64,000 nucleotides of DNA from CAIZQW01 sp942493055 (GCA_942493055.1 OW818680.1:682001-746000); one strand, 5' to 3'; shown: positions 53,780-62,169, counted from the stretch's first letter. The notes: generated by a model from the letters alone, not told the origin. A program made the numbers and translations.

Positions 53780-54832
53780 TCACAACGGAAGCACACGATT
53801 AAGCGACGTATTCCAACCGTTTTCCTTGCGATGGGCGACAATCAACTTGTCGTCAAGTATGCGAAAAACCCACCCAACCCGTCCCGTCGAAAAGACATCA
53901 TAAACTTTCAGGTCAGAAGGCTGGGTCTCGCCGAACAGCCGCTTGACCTCGTCCGGATGGAGGGTTGCGTCAGGCCAGCGGTAGTGGTTCGGCGCATGAT
54001 CGTGCCCATGCAGGAAGGCCACGACATTATACGGCTTGATGGCATTATAGAGCGTCCGCCTCTGCTTGGGTGTCCACCAGTTCCAGTCGTTCATTGAAAA
54101 ACCGTCGAAGCCATAGTGCTGCATCAGGATAACCGGCTCGCCGGACTTGCCAACATGTTCACGCAGGTAATCCTTCATAAAACTCAGCGCCTGGTCCGGA
54201 TCATTCCAACTGCCATCCCCCGGCGCCCCAAAGCGGAAGATCGTCTCCTTGTCAACAGTATCCGCTGGACAGAGGTTCAGGCATAAAATATGCACCCCTT
54301 CCCAGTTGAGCGCGTAGTGAAGCCCATTGTCGGATAATGCCGCAAACCTCTTCTCCTTCAAATAGGCGCGGTTCCATTCGACCATGCCCTTGCGGGTGGC
54401 ACCCTTCGCATCGCCGTCATGGTTTCCCAGGCAAAGGAAGACCGGGATCTTCTTTCGCTCAGGACCAACACCCGAGGCAGGAAAAATGGACGTGAACCGT
54501 TCCCAGTCGAGATTGTCCGTGAGGTCGCCGGCAATCAGCACGCCTCTGGGTTTTTCGACCGTGCCGAGCTTCATCTCTTTGAACACTCCTGTCGCAGGAT
54601 AGGGCTCGCCGATCGTTTCCAGCAACGCGGCCAGATTCGACCTGACCCCCTTCTCGGTCTGCTCCCGCGTGACAGGCGGGCTCGCCTTCACATTCTCCGA
54701 TCCGACATGCGGATCAGAAATCAGGAAGAAGGTCACATCCCGTTTCGGGACTTCAGCCCCGAAAATCATCCCCCTGGTCAAACCTAGCAGCGCCAATGCT
54801 ACGACTGCCGCTCTTTTGTATACTGCATTCAT
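53780..54832 (-). CDS. Exported calcineurin-like metallophosphoesterase
   Basis: A 350-residue protein from the ATG at 54832 with a good site (AGGAATT). A signal peptide covers residues 1-26. Metal-binding motifs are FLISDPHVG, IAGDLTDNLDW, CLGNHDGDA and HGHDHAPNH. It removes phosphate from an unknown substrate in the periplasm. It starts 11 bp after the stop of the GH98-like gene and is probably co-transcribed with it. Confidence 0.88.
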   Translation of the reverse strand: MNAVYKRAAVVALALLGLTRGMIFGAEVPKRDVTFFLISDPHVGSENVKASPPVTREQTEKGVRSNLAALLETIGEPYPATGVFKEMKLGTVEKPRGVLIAGDLTDNLDWERFTSIFPASGVGPERKKIPVFLCLGNHDGDAKGATRKGMVEWNRAYLKEKRFAALSDNGLHYALNWEGVHILCLNLCPADTVDKETIFRFGAPGDGSWNDPDQALSFMKDYLREHVGKSGEPVILMQHYGFDGFSMNDWNWWTPKQRRTLYNAIKPYNVVAFLHGHDHAPNHYRWPDATLHPDEVKRLFGETQPSDLKVYDVFSTGRVGWVFRILDDKLIVAHRKENGWNTSLNRVLPL

Positions 54833-54842
54833 AATATAATTC

Positions 54843-56732
54843 CTAATTGCCCCCTCTTTTGCCCACCGTAACCTCGACAGCCCCCTCTGCAATAGAAAGT
54901 TCCAGTTCGAGGCAACGGGTTGACGGGTTCCAGACCATTTTCTGCTTAGCAGACTCTGGCTTGATTATTATGCCAAGTTCCTGTTTGCACTGCAAGGTGA
55001 CTCGCATGGGGCGGTCGCGGTATTCACCATTGACCTGAAACCAGAGGTCATCCCTGCTTTCCTTGCCGATCAAAAACTGATGGACACCCATCTCCCCCCG
55101 GAGGGCCGTGACCATTCCCTTCTGAAGAGGCATTTCGTATGTTTGAACGACATCCTTGTTCTCTTCACTGTTGGTCACAATAATCGTCCCGTCACAGCGC
55201 CACGTGAAGGCTTTACCCTGCGACACTTTCGGATAGGCCTTCTCCATCTGCGCCACGCGCTCAGGCTCTTTCATCTCCTGTTGCGGGATCAGCAGTGTTT
55301 CGGAACGCAAGGGTCTCGCTTCCGGCGGCAATAGCGTAAGAATACCGTATCGGCTCTCATTCGGAATGAACTCCCGATCTCCGCTTGACTCCAAGGCATA
55401 GAGTTTTTGGATGAACTCATAAGCCACGCTATACTGCTTCTGATGACGGCCTGCAGCTGTCGCCAGCACAAGGTCACCCTGTACTGCGACCTTGATACTC
55501 TCCAAGTATGCCTGGCGTGAGGGGATCAACTGACGCTCCACAACGGCCTTGATAAAGGGTAAAAAAACCTGGTTGTAGTTCTTTGCACCCAGTCCCTCTT
55601 TGGTGAACTGATGAGCGGACTCCAGATGAAAGACTGTCGCCCCCGAGGCGACCCCCATCAGCCACATCTGAATGTCGTACATCCAAGGACACTGCTTTGT
55701 GCCGAGCGAACGGCGCACAGACCAGATCTTCTCCTCTGGAATAATCTCGCCCAATTTCCCAAACCCACAGCAGGGCCAGATCCACTCGTCCACCCACACC
55801 CCAGTATTTTCAGAGTATCCTGCAGCCAAGATCCCTGACATGGCGCCATACGTGTGCAACGCCATGTCGCCATTAGTTGTTTTGAACATCGGCACCAGTG
55901 CTTGCCTATATTTTTGCATCTCCTCTTTTTCTTTGACCGTGAAGGCTGGCCAGCGATAGGAACCGCCATCCCCATCCGCAAAGAAATAGAAGCGTCCATA
56001 TTTTGCCGCAAGAGCCCAGGCACGATGAACATAATCGCTTTCAGCCAAATTCCCCTCCGGTCCTTTCTCCCAGTACAGGCCGCTGAAATGTTCCCCTTCG
56101 GCAATGCCAATGCAATGCTTAAAGTTCTGGAACAGATACTCCACAAAAGCAAGGGATACCTGACACCGATTGTCCCACACCACAAAGTCTAAGCCGAGCT
56201 CCTCATACTTGCTGGCGCGTGCAAGCGCTTCATCATTGGCACGGGAGAGAACGAGATCATCGGTGATAATTACAGAGCGCAACGCTGTTGGAATCAGCGT
56301 ATCAACGTTCGCCGCATACTTCACCGGATCCCAGGCCCGGTTGCGCATCATGAAGATCGGACGGGCAGGTGAAATCTCGCGGATCGGCGGACGTATCGGG
56401 TGCTCTTCGTTGACTGAAAGACTATAGACTGAACTCCAAGACTCCTTGCCGTCATCCGGTTTCACCCGCCAGTAGTATTTTCCTGCGGAAAGCGTATTTT
56501 TTGGGAAATAGAGGTTTTTATGATACCCTTTGTTGCGGGTCTGCTTATTGATGATCAGCTCGGAGAAAGCCTTATCCTTGGCAACCTGGACCACAAAATT
56601 AGAACAGCCTGTAACGGGGCTCCATTGAAAATAGGTTGCGACATCCGTAATCTCCATGCCATCCCTCGGCGCCAGCAACGTGAAACCTTCGGCCCCGCCC
56701 TTTAGGGTGACGAGCACAAGTGCTGGGATCAT
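54843..56732 (-). CDS. Exported GH98-like glycoside hydrolase
   Basis: About 629 residues from the ATG at 56732, which begins the signal peptide. Residues 20-120 are a fibronectin type III-like domain (LLAPRDGMEITD, KYYWRVKPDDG). The rest resembles glycoside hydrolase family 98: FVVWDNRCQVSLAFVEYL, GIAEGEHFSGLYWE, FHLESAHQFTKEG and the C-terminal FLPFIKAVVERQLIPSRQ. GH98 enzymes cleave blood-group or xylan-type glycans. A longer frame would add residues encoded by the GGAAT microrepeat and is not accepted. Confidence 0.72.
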   Translation of the reverse strand: MIPALVLVTLKGGAEGFTLLAPRDGMEITDVATYFQWSPVTGCSNFVVQVAKDKAFSELIINKQTRNKGYHKNLYFPKNTLSAGKYYWRVKPDDGKESWSSVYSLSVNEEHPIRPPIREISPARPIFMMRNRAWDPVKYAANVDTLIPTALRSVIITDDLVLSRANDEALARASKYEELGLDFVVWDNRCQVSLAFVEYLFQNFKHCIGIAEGEHFSGLYWEKGPEGNLAESDYVHRAWALAAKYGRFYFFADGDGGSYRWPAFTVKEKEEMQKYRQALVPMFKTTNGDMALHTYGAMSGILAAGYSENTGVWVDEWIWPCCGFGKLGEIIPEEKIWSVRRSLGTKQCPWMYDIQMWLMGVASGATVFHLESAHQFTKEGLGAKNYNQVFLPFIKAVVERQLIPSRQAYLESIKVAVQGDLVLATAAGRHQKQYSVAYEFIQKLYALESSGDREFIPNESRYGILTLLPPEARPLRSETLLIPQQEMKEPERVAQMEKAYPKVSQGKAFTWRCDGTIIVTNSEENKDVVQTYEMPLQKGMVTALRGEMGVHQFLIGKESRDDLWFQVNGEYRDRPMRVTLQCKQELGIIIKPESAKQKMVWNPSTRCLELELSIAEGAVEVTVGKRGGN

Positions 56733-57394
56733 GATACATCTCAACAATCCACTATTCCAGTATTCCATTATTCCATACCTCTATTTAATGGCCATGTTAC
56801 AACATGGAGTGCTAAATATTTTAAATTCTACCATCCGGGCGGAGCGCTTGTCTATAACTTGATTTGATTTAACCGCAAAGAACACAAAGATCTCAAAGAT
56901 CAACTTCTAAATGCTTTGCTTCGCAATCAGATGAACAACTCTTTTCTATGCGTTCTTCCTGACCGCCGTAGCCTTCTTGTCCGCCGTAGCTTTAGCGAAG
57001 GTGGAGGCGTAGGCTGGTTGCGGTAAAAATTCTCAATCCGTATCAATCCGCGCAATCCGTAGCTAAAAGTTACCAATTCGTTTGTTCGCGGCGCAGCCCG
57101 CGCGGGGGGCTTACCTCTACACCGGCTCATTATTCACAATGTCCTATCTCCAAATAGGCCCCCCTTTGCTTCCAATCCCTTTGACTCCAAGGCGCAACTT
57201 CCATAAACATTTTCCATACGTGCCTCGAAACCCCACCACAATTCAAAATGTTGATTTTCAGCGACCCCGAGTCCTCACGCTTACTTAGTAAAGATATTCC
57301 ACGCTTCACCCTTTTTCAATTTCAGGTCAGGCAAAAACTTGGTATAATGTTAGAAAATTAAAATGATCGCCCACGGACCAGCAAGCAGGAGTTC
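56733..57394. other. 662-bp intergenic region rich in short repeats
   Basis: No gene is seen. It contains ATTCC runs (56750-56774), CCGGGCGGAGCGCTTGTCTA at 56835 (relatives at 58946 and 59192), a CCGCCGTAGCTTTAGCGAAGG word at 56981-57001, ATCCG-type tandem words at 57040-57060, and AAAGTTACCAATTCGTTTGT near 57065, with relatives at 58916 and 59075. The Fic promoter is probably TTGGTATAATG at 57341-57351. Confidence 0.55.
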
Positions 57395-58366
57395 ATGCAG
57401 ATGAGCGACTACACCCCGCCCTATACAGTAACAGAAGAGATCGTGAATCTGATCGCACGCATTTGCGCTCAAACAGAGCGCTTATCTGTGAATAGCCGAG
57501 AGAGTCTTCGAATGCATCGCATTCATCGTCTGCAAAGCATTCAAGGGTCCTTGGCCATCGAAGGCAATACATTAAGCATTGATCAGATAACCGCCGTCTT
57601 TGAGGGAAAGACTGTCCTTGCTCCTCTGCGAGAGATTCAAGAGGTGAAAAATGCCCTTGCCACATACGACATCTTTGACACGCTGAATCCCTTTTCTACC
57701 AAGGATCTTCTTCGGGCCCACAGCATACTCACCTCCGCCTTGATTGATCAAAGTGGCCAGTTTCGTTCAACAGGCGTCGGCGTCATGTCGGGAAAGAAAG
57801 TCGTACATCTTGCACCCCCTGCCAGCCGGGTTCCTGTTTTAATTGATGATCTGTTTACGTGGATTAAAAAGAGTCAAGCCCATCCGTTGATTACCTCTTC
57901 CGTTTTTCACTGCGAATTTGAATTTATCCATCCCTTTGCAGATGGTAACGGACGTATGGGGCGGCTCTGGCAATCCATTCTCCTCTCGAAGTGGAACCCC
58001 CTATTCGCATACCTGCCGGTTGAGAATCTAATCTTGAAGCGCCAGCAGCTCTATTACACGGCTCTCCAACATAGCACAAAGCAAACAGACAGCGCCCCCT
58101 TTGTCACCTTTATGCTGAACGCCATATCCGACAAGCTCACCGAACTCATTTCACAAAAAAGTAAGGTGCAAAGTAATGAGAAAAGTAAGGAGAAAATTTT
58201 GCACCTGATCCTTGAACAGCCGACCATCACGACCGCACACCTTGCCAAGCAGTCTGGCCTGAGCCTTTCGGGTGTCGAAAAGAACGTGCGTCAACTTAAA
58301 CAGGCCGGACTGCTCAAACGCATCGGCCCAGACAAAGGTGGCCGCTGGGAAGTGATTAACCCCTGA
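57395..58366 (+). CDS. Fic family protein with C-terminal helix-turn-helix
   Basis: A 323-residue protein. The Fic core HPFADGNGRMGR starts at His179, and an N-terminal inhibitory motif SLAIEG (Ser52, Glu56, Gly57) precedes it. The C-terminal 60 residues carry a winged-helix-like segment (ITTAHLAKQSGLSLSGVEKN), as in regulatory Fic proteins. It probably AMPylates a protein target and may regulate its own transcription. AGGAG is placed well for the ATG at 57395. It stands alone in a repeat-rich stretch. Confidence 0.88.
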   Translation: MQMSDYTPPYTVTEEIVNLIARICAQTERLSVNSRESLRMHRIHRLQSIQGSLAIEGNTLSIDQITAVFEGKTVLAPLREIQEVKNALATYDIFDTLNPFSTKDLLRAHSILTSALIDQSGQFRSTGVGVMSGKKVVHLAPPASRVPVLIDDLFTWIKKSQAHPLITSSVFHCEFEFIHPFADGNGRMGRLWQSILLSKWNPLFAYLPVENLILKRQQLYYTALQHSTKQTDSAPFVTFMLNAISDKLTELISQKSKVQSNEKSKEKILHLILEQPTITTAHLAKQSGLSLSGVEKNVRQLKQAGLLKRIGPDKGGRWEVINP

Positions 58367-58488
58367 GCCGGCGGGAGTAGTGGAGTTGGTAACTCGAAAC
58401 GTGAAACTTGGTAATCGAATTCTTTCGAACTTCTCCCTCTCTTCCCCAACTTTAGAACTTTAGCACTTCGAACTTTAGAACTTCAAGA

Positions 58489-58506
58489 ACTCGGGGTCGT
58501 AGTTCC
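58489..58506 (+). repeat. 18-bp direct repeat, left copy
   Basis: ACTCGGGGTCGTAGTTCC is identical to 60535-60552. The two copies are about 2.0 kb apart and enclose the repeat island and the cassette array. Short target-site duplications are not seen beside them. Confidence 0.8.
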
Positions 58507-58699
58507 TTTCAGCTGGACTATTGGAATACTGGTATTCAGTAAAATTGCGGTCCCCTGCCCCTACTTCGTCTCATTCACGACTTTCCTGACAGCGACATCA
58601 TTGGTAGCCGCTGTTGAACCTCTGGACGGCAATGCACAAATATCTTGCCTGTAACTTGAACTTTCATTCTTGAATACTTTTTCGCAAAGAGCGCTATTT

Positions 58700-58763
58700 G
58701 GGTGAAGGACGGCGTGCCTACGCATTCGGCGAATACGCCGACGGCACAGCTCGTCCTTCACCC
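58700..58763. repeat. Three-way-junction palindrome
   Basis: A perfect 12-bp outer stem (GGGTGAAGGACG at 58700-58711 with CGTCCTTCACCC at 58752-58763) encloses hairpin GCGT-GCCT-ACGC (58712-58723) and hairpin TCGGCG-AATA-CGCCGA (58726-58741). The shape is the same as in the copies at 43739, 59009 and 63040, with a different sequence. Confidence 0.75.
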
Positions 58764-58784
58764 AGAGTCGATGCGTGACACTCG

Positions 58785-58849
58785 GGTGCTTGCACGAGAT
58801 AAGCCCCGGCTGTATTCAGCCACTTGCGGGGGCTTTCCGTGCAAGCACC
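58785..58849. repeat. Branched palindrome
   Basis: A perfect 12-bp outer stem (GGTGCTTGCACG with CGTGCAAGCACC) encloses a 7-bp stem AAGCCCC/GGGGCTT, which holds an inner hairpin GGCTG-TATT-CAGCC. It is 21 bp after the previous palindrome. Confidence 0.75.
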
Positions 58850-59008
58850 TCTCATAGCGATCTTCGCGTAAAACATTCTTTTTATTCGTGTGGTTCGCGC
58901 TATTCGATGCTAAAAAAGTTACTCCTTCGTTTATTCCCGGTACCCCCGGGCGGGGCGCTTGTCTCTAACTTCAATTTTTTGCCCACGGAATACACGGAAA
59001 ATTGTATT

Positions 59009-59058
59009 GGAGGGTCGGGTTACACCCCGACCGCGGCACGGGTGTAACCGTGCCCTCC
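59009..59058. repeat. Three-way-junction palindrome
   Basis: Outer GGAGGG/CCCTCC encloses hairpin TCGGG/CCCGA and hairpin GGCACGG-GTGTAA-CCGTGCC. The outer stem and the general layout match the repeats at 43739 and 63040, while the inner hairpins differ. Confidence 0.75.
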
Positions 59059-59368
59059 AAAGCTCTGCATTGAAAAGTTACCCGTCCGTTTATTCCCGGT
59101 GGGGCAGTTGCCCGACGACTATCGGACTGTCAAGCATCTGATTGATTTCGACAAAGCTCCCGACAAAGCTCGCGACAAAGTTTATAGCACCCCGGGCGGG
59201 GCGCTAATATATTGATAAGCGACGAAACAGTCTTTGTAACTCCTTGGTTTTCAACAAACGCACTATTGGTTCTTGTCCCATAATAATATTTTTGCCATAC
59301 TTTATTTATTGATATGGGACTGTTCCATAATCATAAGGCAAAGCGAAAGAAGAAGATACCAAAACACA

Positions 59369-59644
59369 ATGAAGATCTTTCCCTCACTCAGAGATCTGCG
59401 AATGACTGCCATGAAGGCTTTTGTGCTAACGTACAGCGCACTTATGGTTGTATGGTGGATTAAAGGCGTTTGGTATGAGCCCATTGTCTTGGCGGAGTGG
59501 TTTCCATTTATTTTGTTAGGTACCACGGTGATAACGATGGCATGTTCCATTTGCCTGAGACGCTCAAACAAGACGATAACATACCTTGGGATTGTTGTTG
59601 TGATCATCACTTTCATCTGGGGAATGCTTCCAAGGATAGATTGA
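59369..59644 (+). CDS. Cassette 1: small membrane protein
   Basis: A 91-residue protein with three hydrophobic segments (about residues 14-31, 41-58 and 66-85) and a conserved-looking WW pair. No family is recognised. The ATG at 59369 is preferred; a TTG start at 59273 would add a hydrophobic N-terminal extension. An attC site starts 8 bp after the stop codon, so this is the gene of the first visible integron cassette. No ribosome-binding site of the AGGAGGATGAAATG type, as in the next two cassettes, is present. Confidence 0.55.
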   Translation: MKIFPSLRDLRMTAMKAFVLTYSALMVVWWIKGVWYEPIVLAEWFPFILLGTTVITMACSICLRRSNKTITYLGIVVVIITFIWGMLPRID

Positions 59645-59651
59645 CTATTTT

Positions 59652-59738
59652 GCCCAACAAACGGCTGCTGCCGCGCCGTCCGTGGGCCGGTAAAAAGTTG
59701 ATGGACAGTAGCGGCGAGGCAGAGCCGTAACGTTGGCA
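59652..59738 (+). other. Integron attC recombination site 1
   Basis: The R'' box GCCCAAC is at 59652-59658 and the R' box GTTGGCA at 59732-59738. Between them, ACGGCT (59660-59665) pairs with AGCCGT (59723-59728), and CTGCC with GGCAG, with unpaired bases as expected for a folded attC. The length of 87 bp is normal. R' is followed at once by the AGGAGGATGAAATG leader of the next cassette. Confidence 0.82.
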
Positions 59739-59748
59739 GGAGGATGAA

Positions 59749-59775
59749 ATGAAACGCCAAGAAAGGAACACATGA
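59749..59775 (+). CDS. Mini-ORF at the start of cassette 2
   Basis: ATG at 59749 follows AGGAGGATGAA and begins an 8-codon frame, MKRQERNT, whose TGA overlaps the ATG of the cassette 2 gene at 59772 (ATGA). In cassette 3 the same leader starts the main gene directly. The mini-ORF may recruit ribosomes for coupled translation of the main gene. It is too short for proof from sequence. Confidence 0.5.
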   Translation: MKRQERNT

Positions 59776-60083
59776 TTGGATCCCCATTGCAGTGCAGAAA
59801 AAAACCAATCTGTGCAGGACTATGTCTAACGGTTCCTGCAACGGGCATCCTCCTCATGCTTGGACTCATGCGTCTTTCTGCTTTCCGAGGTTCAGGTGAT
59901 TTTTCTATCTTTGCTCCAGCAATTGTTACGTGTATCATTGCGCTACCTTTGGGTCTGATCGGTGTTGTACTCGCCATCGCAGCGTTCATCCGCAAAGAGA
60001 AATTGACTCTGGTGACAGTCGCCGGTATTATTCTGAATGTGGTTCTTCTGAGCATGTTCGCGATATTTGTTTTGGACTTGTGA
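59772..60083 (+). CDS. Cassette 2: small membrane protein
   Basis: A 103-residue protein with three hydrophobic segments (about residues 13-33, 45-70 and 79-101) and a short lysine-rich loop (RKEKL). The later part, GLIGVVLAIAAFIRKEK, resembles DUF4190-like small membrane proteins, but this is not secure. It starts in the overlap with the mini-ORF and is followed 9 bp after its stop by attC site 2. Function is unknown. Confidence 0.62.
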   Translation: MIGSPLQCRKKPICAGLCLTVPATGILLMLGLMRLSAFRGSGDFSIFAPAIVTCIIALPLGLIGVVLAIAAFIRKEKLTLVTVAGIILNVVLLSMFAIFVLDL

Positions 60084-60092
60084 ACACAGCAT

Positions 60093-60161
60093 GCCCAACA
60101 ACCGACTATACCTTATTGTGAAAAGCTCGCCTTTAAAAACATGTTAGTCGAAGCGTTGGCA
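60093..60161 (+). other. Integron attC recombination site 2
   Basis: R'' GCCCAAC is at 60093-60099 and R' GTTGGCA at 60155-60161, both identical to site 1. CGACTA near the left end pairs with TAGTCG near the right. The length is 69 bp and the centre is AT-rich and differs from site 1, as expected between attC sites. R' is followed by the same AGGAGGATGAAATG leader. Confidence 0.82.
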
Positions 60162-60171
60162 GGAGGATGAA

Positions 60172-60450
60172 ATGATAAAGACTGTCACGATCTGTGGAAT
60201 CGCGTTAGCGGCATGCGCGTTGACGAGCGGCTGTGCATCCATATTCGCACGCAGCGCTGGCGGAGTAGACGAATTCTACATGGGCGCGAAAACGGACTGC
60301 GCGATCCTCACGGAAAGCGGACAAGGCGATTTCGGAGCTTACACAGGAGGCCTGGCACCATTGGCCCTGTTGGATCTCCCGCTTTCAATCGTCCTCGACA
60401 CCGTGTTGCTTCCAATTGATGTGTTCTTGGTCATAAAAAAGGACAAATGA
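60172..60450 (+). CDS. Cassette 3: YceK/DUF1375-like lipoprotein
   Basis: A 92-residue lipoprotein with lipobox LTSGC at about residues 17-21, then FYMGAKTDCAIL and a C-terminal LLDLPLSIVLDTVLLPIDV segment. This matches the YceK/DUF1375 family of small envelope lipoproteins. AGGAGG is 5 nt before the ATG, directly behind the attC site 2 R' box. A candidate third attC site follows the stop. Such lipoproteins are frequent cargo of chromosomal integrons. Confidence 0.82.
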   Translation: MIKTVTICGIALAACALTSGCASIFARSAGGVDEFYMGAKTDCAILTESGQGDFGAYTGGLAPLALLDLPLSIVLDTVLLPIDVFLVIKKDK

Positions 60451-60453
60451 AAC

Positions 60454-60523
60454 TGCCAACCATTATCTGCACCGTATTCTTCGACCCGCGGCGGGTCTCG
60501 AAACGGCGAGAATGACGTTATGC
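60454..60523 (+). other. Candidate third attC site
   Basis: TGCCAAC at 60454-60460 and GTTATGC at 60517-60523 pair through AAC/GTT; CATT pairs with AATG. The centre holds a near-perfect hairpin, TCGACCCGC-G-GCGGGTC-TCGA, with CCGT/ACGG outside it. The R' box GTTATGC departs from GTTRRRY at one base and R'' fits poorly, so this is a candidate only. Confidence 0.4.
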
Positions 60524-60534
60524 TTGTGGGAATG

Positions 60535-60552
60535 ACTCGGGGTCGTAGTTCC
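60535..60552 (+). repeat. 18-bp direct repeat, right copy
   Basis: Identical to 58489-58506. It lies 11 bp after the candidate third attC site, so the pair of repeats closely encloses the cassette array. From here to 60672 nothing else is recognised. Confidence 0.8.
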
Positions 60553-60672
60553 ACATTCTACAAATCAAAATCATGCTTTTTCTTCTCCGAGAATTTTGAG
60601 GCTTTTCCTGTATGCCGTGCTCAATTCTTTTTCTCTTTTCAGCCGCACTTCAATACGCACGGCGGCCTGCGA

Positions 60673-62169
60673 CTATGCCCGCCACGGACGTTGGCGTTCC
60701 TGACACTTCGGGAAAATATCGTTGAAGAGATTGACGTCATCAACGATTTGGAAGTCATACATGCCCACGCAGATAAAGTCGGCGCCGCTCTTGAAGGCAT
60801 ACGGGAATGCTTCATTGGGATGAATCGCACCTGCGGCCATGATCTTGAACGCAATCCACGGTTGCTCCAGTTTATCCATATAGTTTTTGACAGCCTCATG
60901 ATCAAGGCACCACAGGTTATCCCTCGTATCATGGCCTTCCTGAGGACGAGCAGACCAATAATCAGCCTTATGAAACGTCTTCATCCAAAAGTCAGGAACA
61001 ATGTTGTTTTCCACGCAGAACTGAATCGTCTCAAGCTTGTGTGCGCCAATGCCGCACGGCACCTTAAGCTTACGCATCTCGCTCAACGTATCCACAAAAT
61101 TTTTCACCTTCTTATCCCGCGCCCAGTTATCAGAGACGCCGCCATGCATGTAGACCGCGCAGGCACCAAATTCGACAGAGACTTGTGCACCCTTGACCAA
61201 GCCTTCGGAGTGGCCGCAGTCCGATATAAACTGGATCTTCCCTCCCTCTTTCTTCCAGTAATCACCGATGACGCGCATGAGCGCCGGATTGGTCAAAACC
61301 GTGTTGATCCCTGCAGCCTCCGCCATTTTTAACGTTCTAAAAATACGCCAATCCGAATGGTACGCCTTGACCAGTTTGTCTGTGTACAACAAGTCCCGTG
61401 CATGCGCCCAGCCACCCATCAGGTTCCCCCCCATAATCATGCGGCTGATCTTGATGTTTCCGATTTTTCCATACGCATCAAGCGGCTTCTTCAGATCCTT
61501 TATATCTGAAAACTGGAAGGACTTGACTGTCGCGCTCGTCACGGCATCCGGCTTTTTGCCTGCAATGTTTTCGCGCTCCCAGACCGGTCCGTGCTTACGC
61601 ATAAACGCATACCCGAAGGCACCGATCAAAGGCAAGGAGGTCAGGCTGATCAACAGATCGCGTCGGTCTACCGATTTCACGCCCAAGCCACTGCCTCCAT
61701 CCGCGGCCGGGTCTGACCCGCGTAGTTTCTGGGTCACCCAAGCTACAATCAGTGATCCCATATTGTAAGAGGGCACAACACACAGCACGAGCAAGGCAAC
61801 AGCCTCAACCACGTTGCGGTCGATCCACAAAAAATGTCCCTCAGCCGAAGGCGCCAAGAACGGCGGCTGCGCCATATAGTACAGCGCCAACAACAGGATT
61901 CCAGACACAGCGGAAATGCGGACGCAAAAGCCCAGCAACAGCGCAGCGCCGATGAGAATCAGCCCCCATATATTGAGCTGATTAACAACTGTCAGCAACC
62001 AGGGGGTACTTGCGATGGAGTGAAAAACGCCGGACCCGATCCATTGGCTTGTCCGCAAATACCCTTCCGCGCTCCACCCCCCTTGAACCAGCTTCCAAAG
62101 TCCCTCATAAAGGAAATGCCATCCGATCACCATTCTTAACCCTGTCACGAGTATTGACTTTTTATTCAT
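60673..62169 (-). CDS. DoxX membrane domain fused to a TIM-barrel domain
   Basis: A 498-residue fusion. Residues 1-150 are a DoxX-like four-helix membrane domain (MVIGWHFLYEGLWKLVQGG, NIWGLILIGAALLLG). A second anchor or Tat-like segment RRDLLISLTSLPLIGAFGYAF is at about residues 168-190. Residues 230-498 form an aldo/keto-reductase-like TIM barrel (KISRMIMGGNLMGGWAHARD, YMHGGVSDNW, PCGIGAHKLETI). The combination suggests a membrane-tethered oxidoreductase that exchanges electrons with quinones. It overlaps the HD-domain gene by 8 nt and is translationally coupled to it. Confidence 0.8.
   Translation of the reverse strand: MNKKSILVTGLRMVIGWHFLYEGLWKLVQGGWSAEGYLRTSQWIGSGVFHSIASTPWLLTVVNQLNIWGLILIGAALLLGFCVRISAVSGILLLALYYMAQPPFLAPSAEGHFLWIDRNVVEAVALLVLCVVPSYNMGSLIVAWVTQKLRGSDPAADGGSGLGVKSVDRRDLLISLTSLPLIGAFGYAFMRKHGPVWERENIAGKKPDAVTSATVKSFQFSDIKDLKKPLDAYGKIGNIKISRMIMGGNLMGGWAHARDLLYTDKLVKAYHSDWRIFRTLKMAEAAGINTVLTNPALMRVIGDYWKKEGGKIQFISDCGHSEGLVKGAQVSVEFGACAVYMHGGVSDNWARDKKVKNFVDTLSEMRKLKVPCGIGAHKLETIQFCVENNIVPDFWMKTFHKADYWSARPQEGHDTRDNLWCLDHEAVKNYMDKLEQPWIAFKIMAAGAIHPNEAFPYAFKSGADFICVGMYDFQIVDDVNLFNDIFPKCQERQRPWRA

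Larger units (their letters stand above)
58367..59272. other. 906-bp repeat island without a convincing gene
   Basis: Frames here are short and overlap repeats, so no gene is called. The stretch holds AACTTTAGAACTT runs (58449-58483), an 18-bp direct repeat (58489-58506), three three-way or branched palindromes (58700, 58785, 59009), and two AAGTTACxCxTxCGTTTATTCCCGGT units (58916-58941, 59075-59100). It lies between the Fic gene and the cassette array. Confidence 0.6.

Noticed and set aside
56733..56768. Longer start for the GH98-like gene
   Set aside because: The added 12 codons are encoded by the ATTCC microrepeat and precede a normal signal peptide start.
58367..59272. Small protein genes in the repeat island
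   Set aside because: The frames are short, overlap palindromes and lack ribosome-binding sites.
60520..61332. 270-residue plus-strand frame after the cassette array
   Set aside because: It runs antisense through the TIM-barrel part of the DoxX fusion and lacks a ribosome-binding site.
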